Shown here: one piece after another, positions 1-8,291 of the stretch
Layout of the letters: the number at the start of each line of letters is the position of its first letter
Position numbering within the stretch: the stretch's first letter is position 1
From: Paraburkholderia silviterrae
GTDB lineage: Bacteria; Pseudomonadota; Gammaproteobacteria; Burkholderiales; Burkholderiaceae
Direction of reading: 5' to 3'
DNA length: 64,000 nt
NCBI RefSeq assembly: GCF_004353915.1
Contig: NZ_SMRP01000008.1
Location: 62,001 to 126,000, forward strand
Notes under the pieces: generated by a model
Database searches by the model: none
The model's input: only the letters and a program-made list of their open reading frames with translations
Told to the model about the DNA's origin: nothing
Translations under genes and position numbers: made by a program

Positions 1-145
1 ACGGCGTGTTCTCGCGCAGGCATTCGCGCGCCATGTCCAGATAACGCGCTTCGAAGATCTTCAGCGGCAACAGGCCGCCGGGGAAGAGCACCGTATGCAG
101 CGGAAAGAGCGGCAAATCGGCAAGCACGGCAGGAGAAGAGGACAT
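1..145 (-). CDS. Lon N-terminal (substrate-binding) domain protein, partial
   Basis: Only the first 48 codons are present; the gene runs off the left edge. The reading from the ATG at 145 gives MSSSPAVLADLPLFPLHTVL followed by an FPGG turn and LKIFEARYLDM. This is the characteristic opening of the LON substrate-binding (PUA-like) domain. Stand-alone proteins with this domain lack the AAA and protease parts of Lon, and their function is poorly defined. It lies 40 bp downstream of rapZ on the same strand and may be the last gene of that unit. The family call is solid, but full-length Lon cannot be excluded from this fragment. Confidence 0.8.
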   Translation of the reverse strand, partial: MSSSPAVLADLPLFPLHTVLFPGGLLPLKIFEARYLDMARECLRENTP

Positions 146-185
146 GGCGCAACGCTTTCAGTTAAGGCCGCGCTTGCGCGGCCAG

Positions 186-1079
186 TTAGGCGATCAGCCG
201 GGACGATTCTCCGACGTCGAGTGGCGCGTCGCGATGACGCACGATGACGTTCGACTCGCCGACAAAGCGCGTGGCGAGCGTCTGGGCAATGTAGACCGAG
301 CGATGCTGGCCGCCGGTGCAGCCGATTGCGACGGTCAGATAGCTGCGGTTGTCGTCGCGAAAATGCGGCAACCATTTCGCGACGAACGCGTAGATGTCGT
401 CGATCATTGTGTGGACGGCCGGCTGCGCATTCAGAAACTCGATCACGGGCTCATCGAGCCCGGTGAGCGGCCGTAGACGGGCGTCGTAGTGCGGGTTCGG
501 CAGCGTGCGCACGTCGAACACGAGGTCTGCGTCGAGCGGCACGCCGCGCTTGAAGCCGAACGATTCGAAGGTGAGCATCAGCGAGCCGCGCCCGCCTTCG
601 ACAAACACCTTGATCCACTGGCGCAGCGAGTTGGCGCTCAGGTTGCTCGTGTCGACCTGATGGCCGAACTCGGCGAGATTCGCGACCAGCTCGCGCTCGT
701 GCTCGATCGCCTCTTCAAGGGACTTGAGCATGCCGACGTTGGCGTCGTGCGTGACCGACCCGGAGAGTGGGTGGCGGCGGCGCGTCTCCGAAAAGCGCTG
801 AATGAGCGACTGCGTGCTCGCATTGAGGAACAGCACGCGCACGTCGTGTTCGCGCGCGAGATCGCGAATCATCTCCGGCATATCTTCGAACGAGGAACTC
901 GAGCGCGCGTCGATTGCAACCGCGAGACGCTCATAGCCGTCTTCGGAGAGATATTGGGCGAGCTGTGGCAAAAAGCGCGGTGGCAGATTGTCGACGCAAA
1001 AGTAGCCGACGTCTTCGAGCGCGTTCAGCGCCACTGACTTGCCGGAACCCGAGATGCCGGTGATCAGGATGATACGCAT
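186..1079 (-). CDS. rapZ: RNase adapter protein RapZ (YvcJ/UPF0042 family)
   Basis: This 297-residue protein has an N-terminal P-loop GISGSGKS (residues 8-15) and the C-terminal RapZ signature IGCTGGQHRS (about 252-261) followed by VRHRDAPL. In enterobacteria RapZ binds small RNAs and RNase E to control glucosamine-6-phosphate synthase. In other bacteria it is described only as a nucleotide-binding protein. The start at 1079 (MRIILITG) places the P-loop where the family has it; a longer in-frame reading to 1154 adds 25 residues with no family resemblance. It lies downstream of ptsN and hprK on the same strand, the usual order next to rpoN. Confidence 0.95.
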   Translation of the reverse strand: MRIILITGISGSGKSVALNALEDVGYFCVDNLPPRFLPQLAQYLSEDGYERLAVAIDARSSSSFEDMPEMIRDLAREHDVRVLFLNASTQSLIQRFSETRRRHPLSGSVTHDANVGMLKSLEEAIEHERELVANLAEFGHQVDTSNLSANSLRQWIKVFVEGGRGSLMLTFESFGFKRGVPLDADLVFDVRTLPNPHYDARLRPLTGLDEPVIEFLNAQPAVHTMIDDIYAFVAKWLPHFRDDNRSYLTVAIGCTGGQHRSVYIAQTLATRFVGESNVIVRHRDAPLDVGESSRLIA

Positions 1080-1294
1080 GGGAAAGTGGATGAACCCGAT
1101 TGGGTCATCATAGCATCCGATCTGCGCCGCGGTGATGACGCTCCCGAGGCACATCGCGCGTCACGGGCTCGCGCACTGGGCCGGAAAGCGGTGGATAAGC
1201 GGTGAAAAAGCGGCCAGGCGTGCCCCCCAGAGCGCGACGACGGCCGTGTTTGCGGGAAGTACGCGGCGTGCGCGGCAGGACGCCGCGCGGCGCG

Positions 1295-2263
1295 TCAGAT
1301 CAGCTTGCCGGGGAACTGGCTGTCCGGGTCCTGCATGGCGAGGCGCTGGCGGTCCATGAAGTCGCGTAGGGTGTCGATGCCGCGCAATTGCAGGATGGTG
1401 TTGCGCACGGCGGCCTCGACGAGCACGGCCAGGTTGCGGCCCGCCGCCACCTGAATCGTGACCTTGCTGATGGGCAGGCCGAGCACGTCCACCGTCTGGC
1501 TTTCCAGCGGCAGGCGCTGGAATTCGCCGTCGGGCCGGCGCACGAGCTGCACGATGAGCTTGAGCTTCATCTTCCGGCGCACTGCGGTCTCGCCGAAGAT
1601 CGTCTTGATGTCGAGCAGACCCAGGCCGCGTACTTCGAGCAGGTTCTGCAACAGCGGCGGGCAACGGCCTTCGACGAAATCGGGGCCGAGGCGCACGAAG
1701 TCCACGGCGTCGTCGGCCACGAGGCCGTGGCCTCGGCTGATGAGCTCGAGACCCAGCTCGCTCTTGCCCAGGCCCGAGTCGCCGGTGAGCAGCACGCCCA
1801 TGCCGAGAATGTCGAGGAACACGCCGTGCAGCGTCGCGCGCGGCGCGAGGATGCGTGACATGTACAGGCGCAGGCTGTCGATTACCGTCGCCGCTGACAT
1901 CGGCGTGGTGAAGAGCGGCGTGGAGGAGCGTGTGCAGCGCAGGACCAGTTCGGGCGGTGCGGTCATGCCGTCGGCGACCACGAGGAACGGCGGCTCGAGC
2001 GCGATGAGCTCGGCCATGTGGCGCGAGCGGTCTTCGTCGGTCTGGCGCTGGTAGTAGTGGATCTCGGCGTCGCCGAGCACCTGGATGCGGTTCGGGTGGA
2101 TCAGGTTCAGGTGGCCGACGAGGTCGGCACTGGCCGTCGCCGTTGCCACCGTCTCGGCCGAAAAGCCGCGTTCCCAGCCTTCGTGCCCCGTCAGCCAGCT
2201 GAGTTTCAGCGTGGTGGCGTTGTCGTCGAAGATGCTTTGGGCGTTGATGCTGGAAGTGTCCAT
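1295..2263 (-). CDS. hprK: HPr kinase/phosphorylase HprK
   Basis: This 322-residue protein contains the Walker A motif GDSGLGKS at 161-168. It also has the HPr(Ser)kinase C-terminal signature around EVRGLGLLDIKTIFG, and its length is usual for the family. It phosphorylates and dephosphorylates a serine of HPr/NPr in response to ATP, pyrophosphate and phosphate. In proteobacteria it sits with the nitrogen-PTS genes rather than acting in classical Gram-positive catabolite repression. The ATG at 2263 opens MDTSSINAQS, the expected start; an upstream in-frame extension to 2443 has no family resemblance. It lies 64 bp downstream of ptsN and is probably co-transcribed with it. Confidence 0.95.
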   Translation of the reverse strand: MDTSSINAQSIFDDNATTLKLSWLTGHEGWERGFSAETVATATASADLVGHLNLIHPNRIQVLGDAEIHYYQRQTDEDRSRHMAELIALEPPFLVVADGMTAPPELVLRCTRSSTPLFTTPMSAATVIDSLRLYMSRILAPRATLHGVFLDILGMGVLLTGDSGLGKSELGLELISRGHGLVADDAVDFVRLGPDFVEGRCPPLLQNLLEVRGLGLLDIKTIFGETAVRRKMKLKLIVQLVRRPDGEFQRLPLESQTVDVLGLPISKVTIQVAAGRNLAVLVEAAVRNTILQLRGIDTLRDFMDRQRLAMQDPDSQFPGKLI

Positions 2264-2327
2264 GAGTCCTGGCGCAAAATGCGCAAAAAGCCACGAAAAG
2301 CCGCGCGTTACATCAACACGCGTTACA

Positions 2328-2783
2328 TCAAGCTTGCCACTGGGTGAGCAGTCGATGCAACGTCTCGCGATCTTCTTCCGTGTGCAGCCGCTCGCGCGTT
2401 TCGCGATCCGACAGCAGTTGGGCGATCTCGGACAGAATTTCAAGATGCTGCTGCGTGGCCTGTTCCGGCACGAGCAGAAAGATGAGCAGCGAGACGGGCT
2501 GGCCGTCCGGTGCTTCGAAGGGAATCGGCTCGGCCAGGCGCACGAAGGCGGCGAGCGGCTGCTTCAGGCCCTTGATGCGCCCGTGCGGAATGGCCACGCC
2601 TTCACCGAGGCCGGTGGAGCCGAGGCGCTCGCGCGCGAACAGATTGTCGGTAACCGTGCTGCGGGCAATGCCGTTCTGGTTTTCGAAGATCAGGCCAGCT
2701 TGTTCGAAGACGCGTTTCTTGCTGGTAACGGACAGGCCGACGACGACGTTCTCGATGGGAAGTATTTTGGCTAAACGATTCAT
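2328..2783 (-). CDS. ptsN: PTS IIA-like nitrogen regulatory protein PtsN (EIIA-Ntr)
   Basis: This 151-residue cytosolic protein is a PTS EIIA type-2 domain, with the phospho-acceptor histidine in VAIPHGR (His67). It accepts phosphate from NPr in the nitrogen PTS and regulates targets such as potassium transport and nitrogen functions by protein contact. The start at 2783 (MNRLAKILPI) matches the family; an extension to 2906 is not family-like. It sits upstream of hprK and downstream of rpoN-hpf. A strong hairpin after hpf implies that ptsN starts its own transcript. Confidence 0.95.
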   Translation of the reverse strand: MNRLAKILPIENVVVGLSVTSKKRVFEQAGLIFENQNGIARSTVTDNLFARERLGSTGLGEGVAIPHGRIKGLKQPLAAFVRLAEPIPFEAPDGQPVSLLIFLLVPEQATQQHLEILSEIAQLLSDRETRERLHTEEDRETLHRLLTQWQA

Positions 2784-2958
2784 GTTGGCAGGCGAAAACG
2801 TGGCCTGAATGCTCCTCACACCGACATCAGGCGCAGTTGATGCGCGAGGCGGCATGCCGTTGCGCGCAAGAGAAACCCTGCGCAGCCGGCGCCTCGCCTG
2901 GCTCAATCAGCGCGGTGCCGGGACCGTGGGGACGTATTACCCCGAAAGCGACTGGACC

Positions 2959-2964
2959 ATTATA
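2959..2964 (-). promoter_or_regulatory. possible -10 element for the ptsN-hprK-rapZ transcript
   Basis: Within the 430-bp stretch 2784-3213 between ptsN and hpf, the minus strand reads TATAAT at 2964-2959, about 175 bp upstream of the ptsN start. No good -35 lies 17 bp upstream, so this is only a candidate. The rest of the stretch holds the hpf terminator at 3101-3126 and nothing else I can support. Confidence 0.3.
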
Positions 2965-3100
2965 GAACAAGCGTACTGGCCGATGGTGCGATGCGCCATG
3001 CATCGGCGCAACCATTGTTGCGTGGTTGCACCCCTGAGCACCGTTCGGTGCCGCTCGTTCATGCCTGGCACCCATCGAAAAGCTCGTCAAAAAGCTCATC

Positions 3101-3126
3101 AAAAAAAGCCGCCCGGCAAGGGCGGC
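3101..3126 (-). terminator. rho-independent terminator after hpf
   Basis: On the minus strand a perfect 7-bp stem GCCGCCC / GGGCGGC with a 5-nt loop is followed by seven T residues. It begins about 90 bp beyond the hpf stop. It would end a rpoN-hpf transcript before ptsN. Confidence 0.88.
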
Positions 3127-3213
3127 TTCGTTTGCGGTCTGTTCGGGACCGCGTCTGCACTTTCGATCGTGCCTTGAAGCGGGGCCGCATCCGCAGCCCC
3201 GGCATTCAGCGCA

Positions 3214-3570
3214 TCACTGCGGCGGGACTTCGATCGGGGCGGCCGGTTGATACTTCAGCGACTCGTGCTGATGCCCTTGCAGGCGGTCCTTGTGACGCAC
3301 GACCTGACGATCGAGTTTGTCGACCATGAGATCAATGGCGGCATACATGTCGCCGTTTGCGCTCTCCACGAAAATATCCTTGCCTTTCAGATGAAGGTTC
3401 ACTTCAACCTTCTGTCTCTTGTCCTTTTCCTTATGGTTGTCGACCGAGAGGACCACATTGCCATCGATGACCTGATCGAAATGTCTTAGCACCCTGTCCA
3501 GTTTGGTGATCACGTATTCTCGCAACGCTGGCGTTACTTCGAGATGGTGTCCACTGATCTTCAGATTCAT
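3214..3570 (-). CDS. hpf: ribosome hibernation-promoting factor (short HPF/YfiA family)
   Basis: This 118-residue protein opens MNLKISGHHLEVTPALREYV and has the ribosome-binding S30AE fold. The basic stretch around VRHKDRL near residue 95 matches short HPF. It lacks the C-terminal dimerisation domain of long HPF. In stationary phase the family binds the 30S decoding region and converts ribosomes to inactive dimers. It lies 178 bp downstream of rpoN on the same strand, the standard position in proteobacteria, and ends in a strong terminator. Confidence 0.95.
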   Translation of the reverse strand: MNLKISGHHLEVTPALREYVITKLDRVLRHFDQVIDGNVVLSVDNHKEKDKRQKVEVNLHLKGKDIFVESANGDMYAAIDLMVDKLDRQVVRHKDRLQGHQHESLKYQPAAPIEVPPQ

Positions 3571-3747
3571 AGTGCTTCTCCAGGCTATAGGCCGCGTGAC
3601 GCGTGAAGCGCGGCTGTGCCGGTCGACTGACTTGCCCAGGTCGTACGGCTCCCCGAAAGGCCGTTACGAGGGGCTAGCTCGGCCGGCCCTATCCGCCAAC
3701 TGGCGCCGCGGCCGGAAAATGCCCATTCCGTTAAGACCGGAACAGGC

Positions 3748-5268
3748 CTAAAGAGACTTGCGCAGGTTGACCGCCGGGATCTTCAGCGCTTCACGGTATT
3801 TCGCGACGGTCCGTCGCGCGACCACGAAGCCCTGTTCCGCCAGCAGTTCGGCTATGCGGCTGTCCGAAAGAGGGGATTTGGTGTTCTCGGCTCCTATGAG
3901 TTGCTTGATGAGAGCACGGATGGCGGTAGACGATGCAGCGCCTCCGGTGTCCGTTGAAACGTGCGATCCGAAGAAGTACTTAAATTCAAGTGTCCCGAAT
4001 GGAGTCAGCATGTATTTACCGGTTGTCACACGCGAGACAGTTGATTCGTGTAGGCCCAGCGTATCAGCAATCTCCCTCAAAACCAAGGGGCGCATGGCAA
4101 TCTCGCCGTGCGCGAAGAAGTTCTTCTGACGCTCGACGATCGCCTGCGCGACGCGCAGGATCGTTTCGAAGCGCTGCTGGATGTTCTTGATGAGCCAGCG
4201 CGCTTCCTGCAACTGCTGCCGCAGCGACCCGCTGCCCGGGTCGCCCCGGTTGTTGCGCAGGATGTTGGCGTACAGGTGGTTGATGCGCAGCTTCGGCACC
4301 ACCTCCGGATTGAGCTCGGCGTGCCAGTTCTGGCCCGTCTTCTTCACGATGATGTCCGGCACCACGTAGTCGGCTTCGGCCTTGCCGTACGCCGCGCCCG
4401 GAAACGGCTCGAGCGAGCGGATCAGCGTATGCGCTTCGCGTAACTCGTCGTCGCCGGTCTTCAGTTGCTTGCGCAAGCGCGTGAAGTCGCGCGCGGCGAG
4501 CAGTTCCAGATGGTGCGACACGATCTCGAGCGCGAGCGTGCGTGTGGGCGACGAATTGACGCGCAGCAATTGCAGCTTCAGGCATTCCGACGCCGAGCGC
4601 GCACCCACGCCCGCCGGGTCGAAGCTGTGCAGGAGCGCCAGCGCCGCGTTCAGTTCGTCGGCATCGACTTCCAGCTCTTCCGGGATATCGGCAAGGATTT
4701 CCTCGCAGGTCGCCGAGAGATAGCCGTCGTCGTCGAGCGATTCGATCAGGAACGTAATGAGCGCGCGATCACGCTGGCTCGCATTGGTCTCGCGCAGTTG
4801 CGCCGTCAGATGGTCGCGCAGCGTGGTAGTCGATTCGTGGACTTGCAGCGGTGGCAGGTCGTCCTCGTCGGAGGCGCTGCCGGAGCGGCCGCCGTAGTCG
4901 TCGAGGTTCCACTGGCTGGCCTCGCCGTTCGCATCGCCGCCGAGGCCGTCGTATTCGTCTACGCCTCGCGGTTCGCCTTCGCCGCTTTCACTGCCGCTGC
5001 CCGACGACGTCGTGCCGTTGCCCGCGCCCTGCATCGGCTCGGCGCCCGCGGGCGTGGGCGGCTGGGCGATCACCGAGCCGTCCGCTGCCACGCGCAATGG
5101 GCTCGCGATCCAGTCGTCCTCGTTCTCGAGCAGGGGGTTCTGCGAGATCGCTGTGGCGACCTCTTGCTGCAGCTCAAGCGTCGACAGCTGCAGCAGCCGG
5201 ATGGACTGCTGTAGCTGCGGGGTCAGCGCGAGATGCTGCGAGAGGCGGAGTTGGAGGCTGGCTTTCAT
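3748..5268 (-). CDS. rpoN: RNA polymerase sigma-54 factor RpoN
   Basis: This 506-residue protein has three visible parts. They are an N-terminal Gln/Leu-rich activator-binding region (MKASLQLRLSQHLALTPQLQ), a helix-turn-helix around LREIADTLGLHESTVSRV near residue 385, and the diagnostic RpoN box ARRTVAKYRE (about 484-493) just before the C-terminus. It directs transcription from -24/-12 promoters with enhancer-binding proteins. An acidic, Gly/Ser-rich linker at about 65-135 is longer than in enterobacteria but usual in this group. The ATG at 5268 gives the canonical N-terminus; the in-frame extension to 5454 is rejected. It lies between lptB and hpf. Confidence 0.97.
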   Translation of the reverse strand: MKASLQLRLSQHLALTPQLQQSIRLLQLSTLELQQEVATAISQNPLLENEDDWIASPLRVAADGSVIAQPPTPAGAEPMQGAGNGTTSSGSGSESGEGEPRGVDEYDGLGGDANGEASQWNLDDYGGRSGSASDEDDLPPLQVHESTTTLRDHLTAQLRETNASQRDRALITFLIESLDDDGYLSATCEEILADIPEELEVDADELNAALALLHSFDPAGVGARSASECLKLQLLRVNSSPTRTLALEIVSHHLELLAARDFTRLRKQLKTGDDELREAHTLIRSLEPFPGAAYGKAEADYVVPDIIVKKTGQNWHAELNPEVVPKLRINHLYANILRNNRGDPGSGSLRQQLQEARWLIKNIQQRFETILRVAQAIVERQKNFFAHGEIAMRPLVLREIADTLGLHESTVSRVTTGKYMLTPFGTLEFKYFFGSHVSTDTGGAASSTAIRALIKQLIGAENTKSPLSDSRIAELLAEQGFVVARRTVAKYREALKIPAVNLRKSL

Positions 5269-5508
5269 GGCGGTGTGCGATTCATTGTAAAGAGTTTGCC
5301 ACGCTCGCGATACCAGGCAACATTCGCGAAAACGCGTGTGCTCTGCGGTGGTGCGCGGGCTGCCGCAGGGACGAATTTGGTGCGCAAACAGGTGCGCGCG
5401 AGGCGCTCGCGCGCGAGCCTGCGCCTTTAGTAGCGCATGTGCCTCATTGGGCAATCACCAACGGGCAAACACAACAGAAAACTCAGGGGATTGGGGGCGA
5501 GGCGGACG

Positions 5509-5542
5509 ATAGCTCGCCGGCCGCGCGTGGCCGGCGAGCTAT
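5509..5542. repeat. 14-bp-arm perfect inverted repeat upstream of rpoN
   Basis: Arms ATAGCTCGCCGGCC (5509-5522) and GGCCGGCGAGCTAT (5529-5542) are separated by GCGCGT. It lies in the 340-bp gap between lptB and rpoN. No T-tract follows on either strand. It could be a transcription attenuator, an mRNA-stabilising structure or a palindromic extragenic element. Confidence 0.7.
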
Positions 5543-5562
5543 TGCCCGGGTACGGCGAGCGG

Positions 5563-5602
5563 CATCCGGGGCGCGGGTCGTGTACCCGGCCCGCCCCGGA
5601 TG
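5563..5602 (-). terminator. GC-rich hairpin directly after lptB (terminator-like)
   Basis: Arms CATCCGGGGCG (5563-5573) and CGCCCCGGATG (5592-5602) pair perfectly, with a further inner GGGT/ACCC pairing. The structure starts 7 bp beyond the lptB stop. There is no T-tract, so termination is likely only partial or factor-dependent. Confidence 0.5.
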
Positions 5603-5608
5603 GGCGTG

Positions 5609-6400
5609 TCACATGCGGAAGTGTTCGCCGAGATAGACGCGGCGCACGTTCTCGTTCTCGATGATCTCGCCGGGGGCGCCCGCGGCGAGCACGCTGCCGT
5701 CGCTGATGATGTACGCGTGGTCGCAGATGCCGAGCGTCTCGCGCACGTTGTGGTCCGTGATCAGCACGCCGATGTTGCGCTGCTTGAGGAACTTCACGAT
5801 CTTCTGGATTTCCAGCACGGCGATCGGGTCGACGCCTGCAAACGGCTCGTCGAGCAGGATGAAGCTCGGATCGGTCGCGAGTGCGCGCGCGATTTCGACG
5901 CGGCGGCGCTCGCCGCCCGACAGCGAGAGCGCTGGATTGTCGCGCAGGTGTGCGATCTGGAGCTCGTCGAGGAGCGCGTCCGAGCGCGTGGCGATGGCGT
6001 CCTTCGACAGGCGTTTGCCGTGCTCGTCGGTCTGCAGCTCCAGCACCGCGCGGATGTTCTCTTCCACGGTGAGCTTGCGGAACACCGAAGCTTCCTGCGG
6101 CAGATACGAAAGGCCGAGCGCCGCGCGCTTGTGAATCGGCAAGAGGCTAATGGACTCGCCGTCCAGATCGATCTCGCCCGCGTCGAGCGGCACGAGGCCC
6201 ACGATCATGTAGAACGACGTGGTCTTGCCGGCGCCGTTGGGCCCGAGCAGCCCGACCACTTCGCCGCTCTTCACGTCGAGCGAAACGTCCTTGACGACGG
6301 TGCGCGAGCCGTAGCGCTTCTTGAGGTTGCGTACGACGAGCGAGCTCGTCTTGCCTGCGGCCGTGCGCTGATGGATGGGGGAGGCGGTGGCGGTATTCAC
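5609..6400 (-). CDS. lptB: LPS export ABC transporter ATP-binding protein LptB
   Basis: This 263-residue ABC ATPase has Walker A GPNGAGKT (53-60), the signature LSGGERRR (160-167) and Walker B ILLDEP (about 181-186). It powers extraction of lipopolysaccharide from the inner membrane with LptF, LptG and LptC and feeds the Lpt bridge to the outer membrane. A 20-residue N-terminal extension precedes the ABC core. Its start overlaps the lptA stop by 4 nt, which implies translational coupling in a kdsD-kdsC-lptC-lptA-lptB operon. A long GC-rich hairpin follows the stop. Confidence 0.96.
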   Translation of the reverse strand: MNTATASPIHQRTAAGKTSSLVVRNLKKRYGSRTVVKDVSLDVKSGEVVGLLGPNGAGKTTSFYMIVGLVPLDAGEIDLDGESISLLPIHKRAALGLSYLPQEASVFRKLTVEENIRAVLELQTDEHGKRLSKDAIATRSDALLDELQIAHLRDNPALSLSGGERRRVEIARALATDPSFILLDEPFAGVDPIAVLEIQKIVKFLKQRNIGVLITDHNVRETLGICDHAYIISDGSVLAAGAPGEIIENENVRRVYLGEHFRM

Positions 6401-7089
6401 TGTTGCGGCGCTCCCTTGAGTGTCGTGGAGGGCACGAGCGTGGCCGACGCCCCGGCGAGCGGCTGTGCGCCGCCATTGCGCGGCGAAAGCGTCGCGCGCA
6501 CGCGGCCCTTCGGGTTGCCGGGGCCGGCGACGTCCGAGCCCGACTTCGCGGTATAGAAGTCGTTCTGGCCGTCATAGGTGATGACGCTGCCATGCACCGT
6601 GTCCATCACCGTCGAGAGGCCTTGCAGGCGGCGCACCGTCGCGCGAGTCGTGAGCGTGGTGAGATCCTGCTTGCCGTCGTAGTCGATGCGCTCTGCCGTG
6701 CCGTCGACGTATTCGTCGATGCCTTCGCGCTTCTGGCGGAAGTAGGCGAGGTTGGCGTCCGGCGTGCCCGGCGCCACCGTGCCGGTCGCGTACTGGTAGC
6801 CCTGCGGGTCTTGCGTGACGACGAGCTTGTCGGCCTTGATCAGGATCGTGCCTTTCGTGGCGACCACATGGCCCGTGAAGATGGTCTGCTGCTTCAGGTC
6901 GTCATACGTCATGTTGTCCGCTTCGATGTTGAGCGGCTTGTCCTTGTCGGCGCGTTCGGCGTGCGCGGCGGGCGCCATGCACGCGAGCGGGATCGCGGCT
7001 GCGAACGCGGCCAGCGTCGCGATCGCAGCGCGGCGCCAGCCCTGCGCGAGCGGGCGGTCGGACAAAGGTCGTAGAAGCGAATCGTTCAT
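6397..7089 (-). CDS. lptA: lipopolysaccharide transport periplasmic protein LptA
   Basis: This 230-residue protein has a long signal peptide (basic n-region, Ala-rich core, cleavage likely after AHA at 42-44) followed by the OstA/LptA N-terminal domain (KPLNIEADNMTYDDLKQQTI). LptA oligomerises as a beta-jellyroll bridge that carries LPS across the periplasm between LptC and LptD. The C-terminal tail of about 40 residues is Gly/Pro/Ala-rich and probably disordered. It sits between lptC and lptB, 33 bp after lptC and overlapping lptB by 4 nt. Confidence 0.93.
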   Translation of the reverse strand: MNDSLLRPLSDRPLAQGWRRAAIATLAAFAAAIPLACMAPAAHAERADKDKPLNIEADNMTYDDLKQQTIFTGHVVATKGTILIKADKLVVTQDPQGYQYATGTVAPGTPDANLAYFRQKREGIDEYVDGTAERIDYDGKQDLTTLTTRATVRRLQGLSTVMDTVHGSVITYDGQNDFYTAKSGSDVAGPGNPKGRVRATLSPRNGGAQPLAGASATLVPSTTLKGAPQQ

Positions 7090-7122
7090 GCAGTCGTGCC
7101 TTGGGGTGGACGGCCCGTGGGA

Positions 7123-7725
7123 TCAGGACGAGCCGCCGGAGTCAGCCGGGGCGATCGCGCCGCGGACGTTGCCGAAGAGCTGGATGACCCGGGTGACGTT
7201 GTTGTAGTTCATGCCGCTGGTGGCCGTCATGACCGACGGGCCGCGACGAAGTTTAACCGGCTTTTCGGTCAGGATCACATCGTCGTTCACGAGCACGCGG
7301 AAATGCTCGGAATCAGCCTGCATATCGGGATCGCCGGCGCCGGCGGCACGCAGGATGCGCGCGTTGTCGTACAGGTCGACGATCGAGGCGTCGCCGTTGA
7401 CCGTGCCGCGCTTGCCCGTGGCCGTGACCACCGGCTTGCCGGGCTGGAACGCGCGCACCGCGGGCATCGTGAGGTCGCTGTTCGAGTCGTCCTCGTAGTG
7501 CACCATGTGCACGGCGGTGAGACGGTATTGCGTGGAGCCCGACTGGTCGAGCTCGGACACCGAGAAGTTGTCGGCGAAATAGTCGGGCGTGTGCGTGAGC
7601 GGGCGCGGCGGGGCTTCGTTCTCGCGCGGCTTGACGGCCTGCATCAGCCACCAGGTGAAGCCGGCAAGCATGGCCACGCAGACGATCGGCACAAGCGAGG
7701 TGAGGCTGAATCGCGACTGTCTCAT
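7123..7725 (-). CDS. lptC: LPS export ABC transporter periplasmic protein LptC
   Basis: This 200-residue protein has an N-terminal membrane anchor (about 10-30, LVPIVCVAMLAGFTWWLMQ) and a periplasmic LptC domain (DYFADNFSVSELDQSG onward). It links the LptBFG exporter to LptA. The ATG at 7725 shares one nucleotide with the kdsC stop (TGATG), which supports this start over longer in-frame readings. It is part of the Kdo/LPS export operon. Confidence 0.93.
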   Translation of the reverse strand: MRQSRFSLTSLVPIVCVAMLAGFTWWLMQAVKPRENEAPPRPLTHTPDYFADNFSVSELDQSGSTQYRLTAVHMVHYEDDSNSDLTMPAVRAFQPGKPVVTATGKRGTVNGDASIVDLYDNARILRAAGAGDPDMQADSEHFRVLVNDDVILTEKPVKLRRGPSVMTATSGMNYNNVTRVIQLFGNVRGAIAPADSGGSS

Positions 7726-8291
7726 CAGGACTCCGCGGCGCGCGGGGAGGATGAGGCGCAAGCGGCCGCGAGCATGGCGTCGTAGTGACCCTGGGCGCGC
7801 AGGATCAGGTCGGTGACTTCGCGCACGGCGCCATGGCCGCCGGTTTTGTCGGTGACCCAGTGGGCGCGCGCGAGCACTTCCGGATGCGCGTTCGCGGGAG
7901 CCGCGCCAAAGCCGCATTGGAGCATGACGGCGAGGTCGGGCCAGTCGTCGCCCATGTAGCCGCATTGCTCGCGTGTGATGCCGGTCTCGGTGAGCAAGGC
8001 TTCGAACGCGACGCGCTTGTCCTCGACGCCCTGATAGAGATGCGTGATGCGCAGTTCCTTCGCGCGCACGGCGACGATCTCCGAGCGGCGCCCGGTGATG
8101 ATGGCCGTGTCGATGCCCGCTTCGCGCAGGAGCTTGGCTCCATGGCCGTCGAGCGAGTTGAAGTCCTTCATCGTGTCGCCTGCGCCCGTGAACAGCAGGC
8201 CGCCGTCGGTGAGCACGCCGTCGACGTCGAAAATCATCAAGCGCACGCGCGCGGCGCGCGCGTTCGCATCAAGCCCGGGGGCCGCATTCAT
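7725..8291 (-). CDS. kdsC: 3-deoxy-D-manno-octulosonate 8-phosphate phosphatase KdsC
   Basis: This 188-residue HAD-superfamily phosphatase has the nucleophile motif FDVDGVLTDG (21-30), the ITGRRS motif (about 65-70) and the GDDWPDL acidic motif (about 114-120). It removes phosphate from Kdo-8-phosphate in the pathway to CMP-Kdo for lipid A cores. The ATG at 8291 overlaps the kdsD stop by one base, and its own stop overlaps the lptC start in the same way. A longer frame through kdsD exists but is a shadow. Confidence 0.95.
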   Translation of the reverse strand: MNAAPGLDANARAARVRLMIFDVDGVLTDGGLLFTGAGDTMKDFNSLDGHGAKLLREAGIDTAIITGRRSEIVAVRAKELRITHLYQGVEDKRVAFEALLTETGITREQCGYMGDDWPDLAVMLQCGFGAAPANAHPEVLARAHWVTDKTGGHGAVREVTDLILRAQGHYDAMLAAACASSSPRAAES

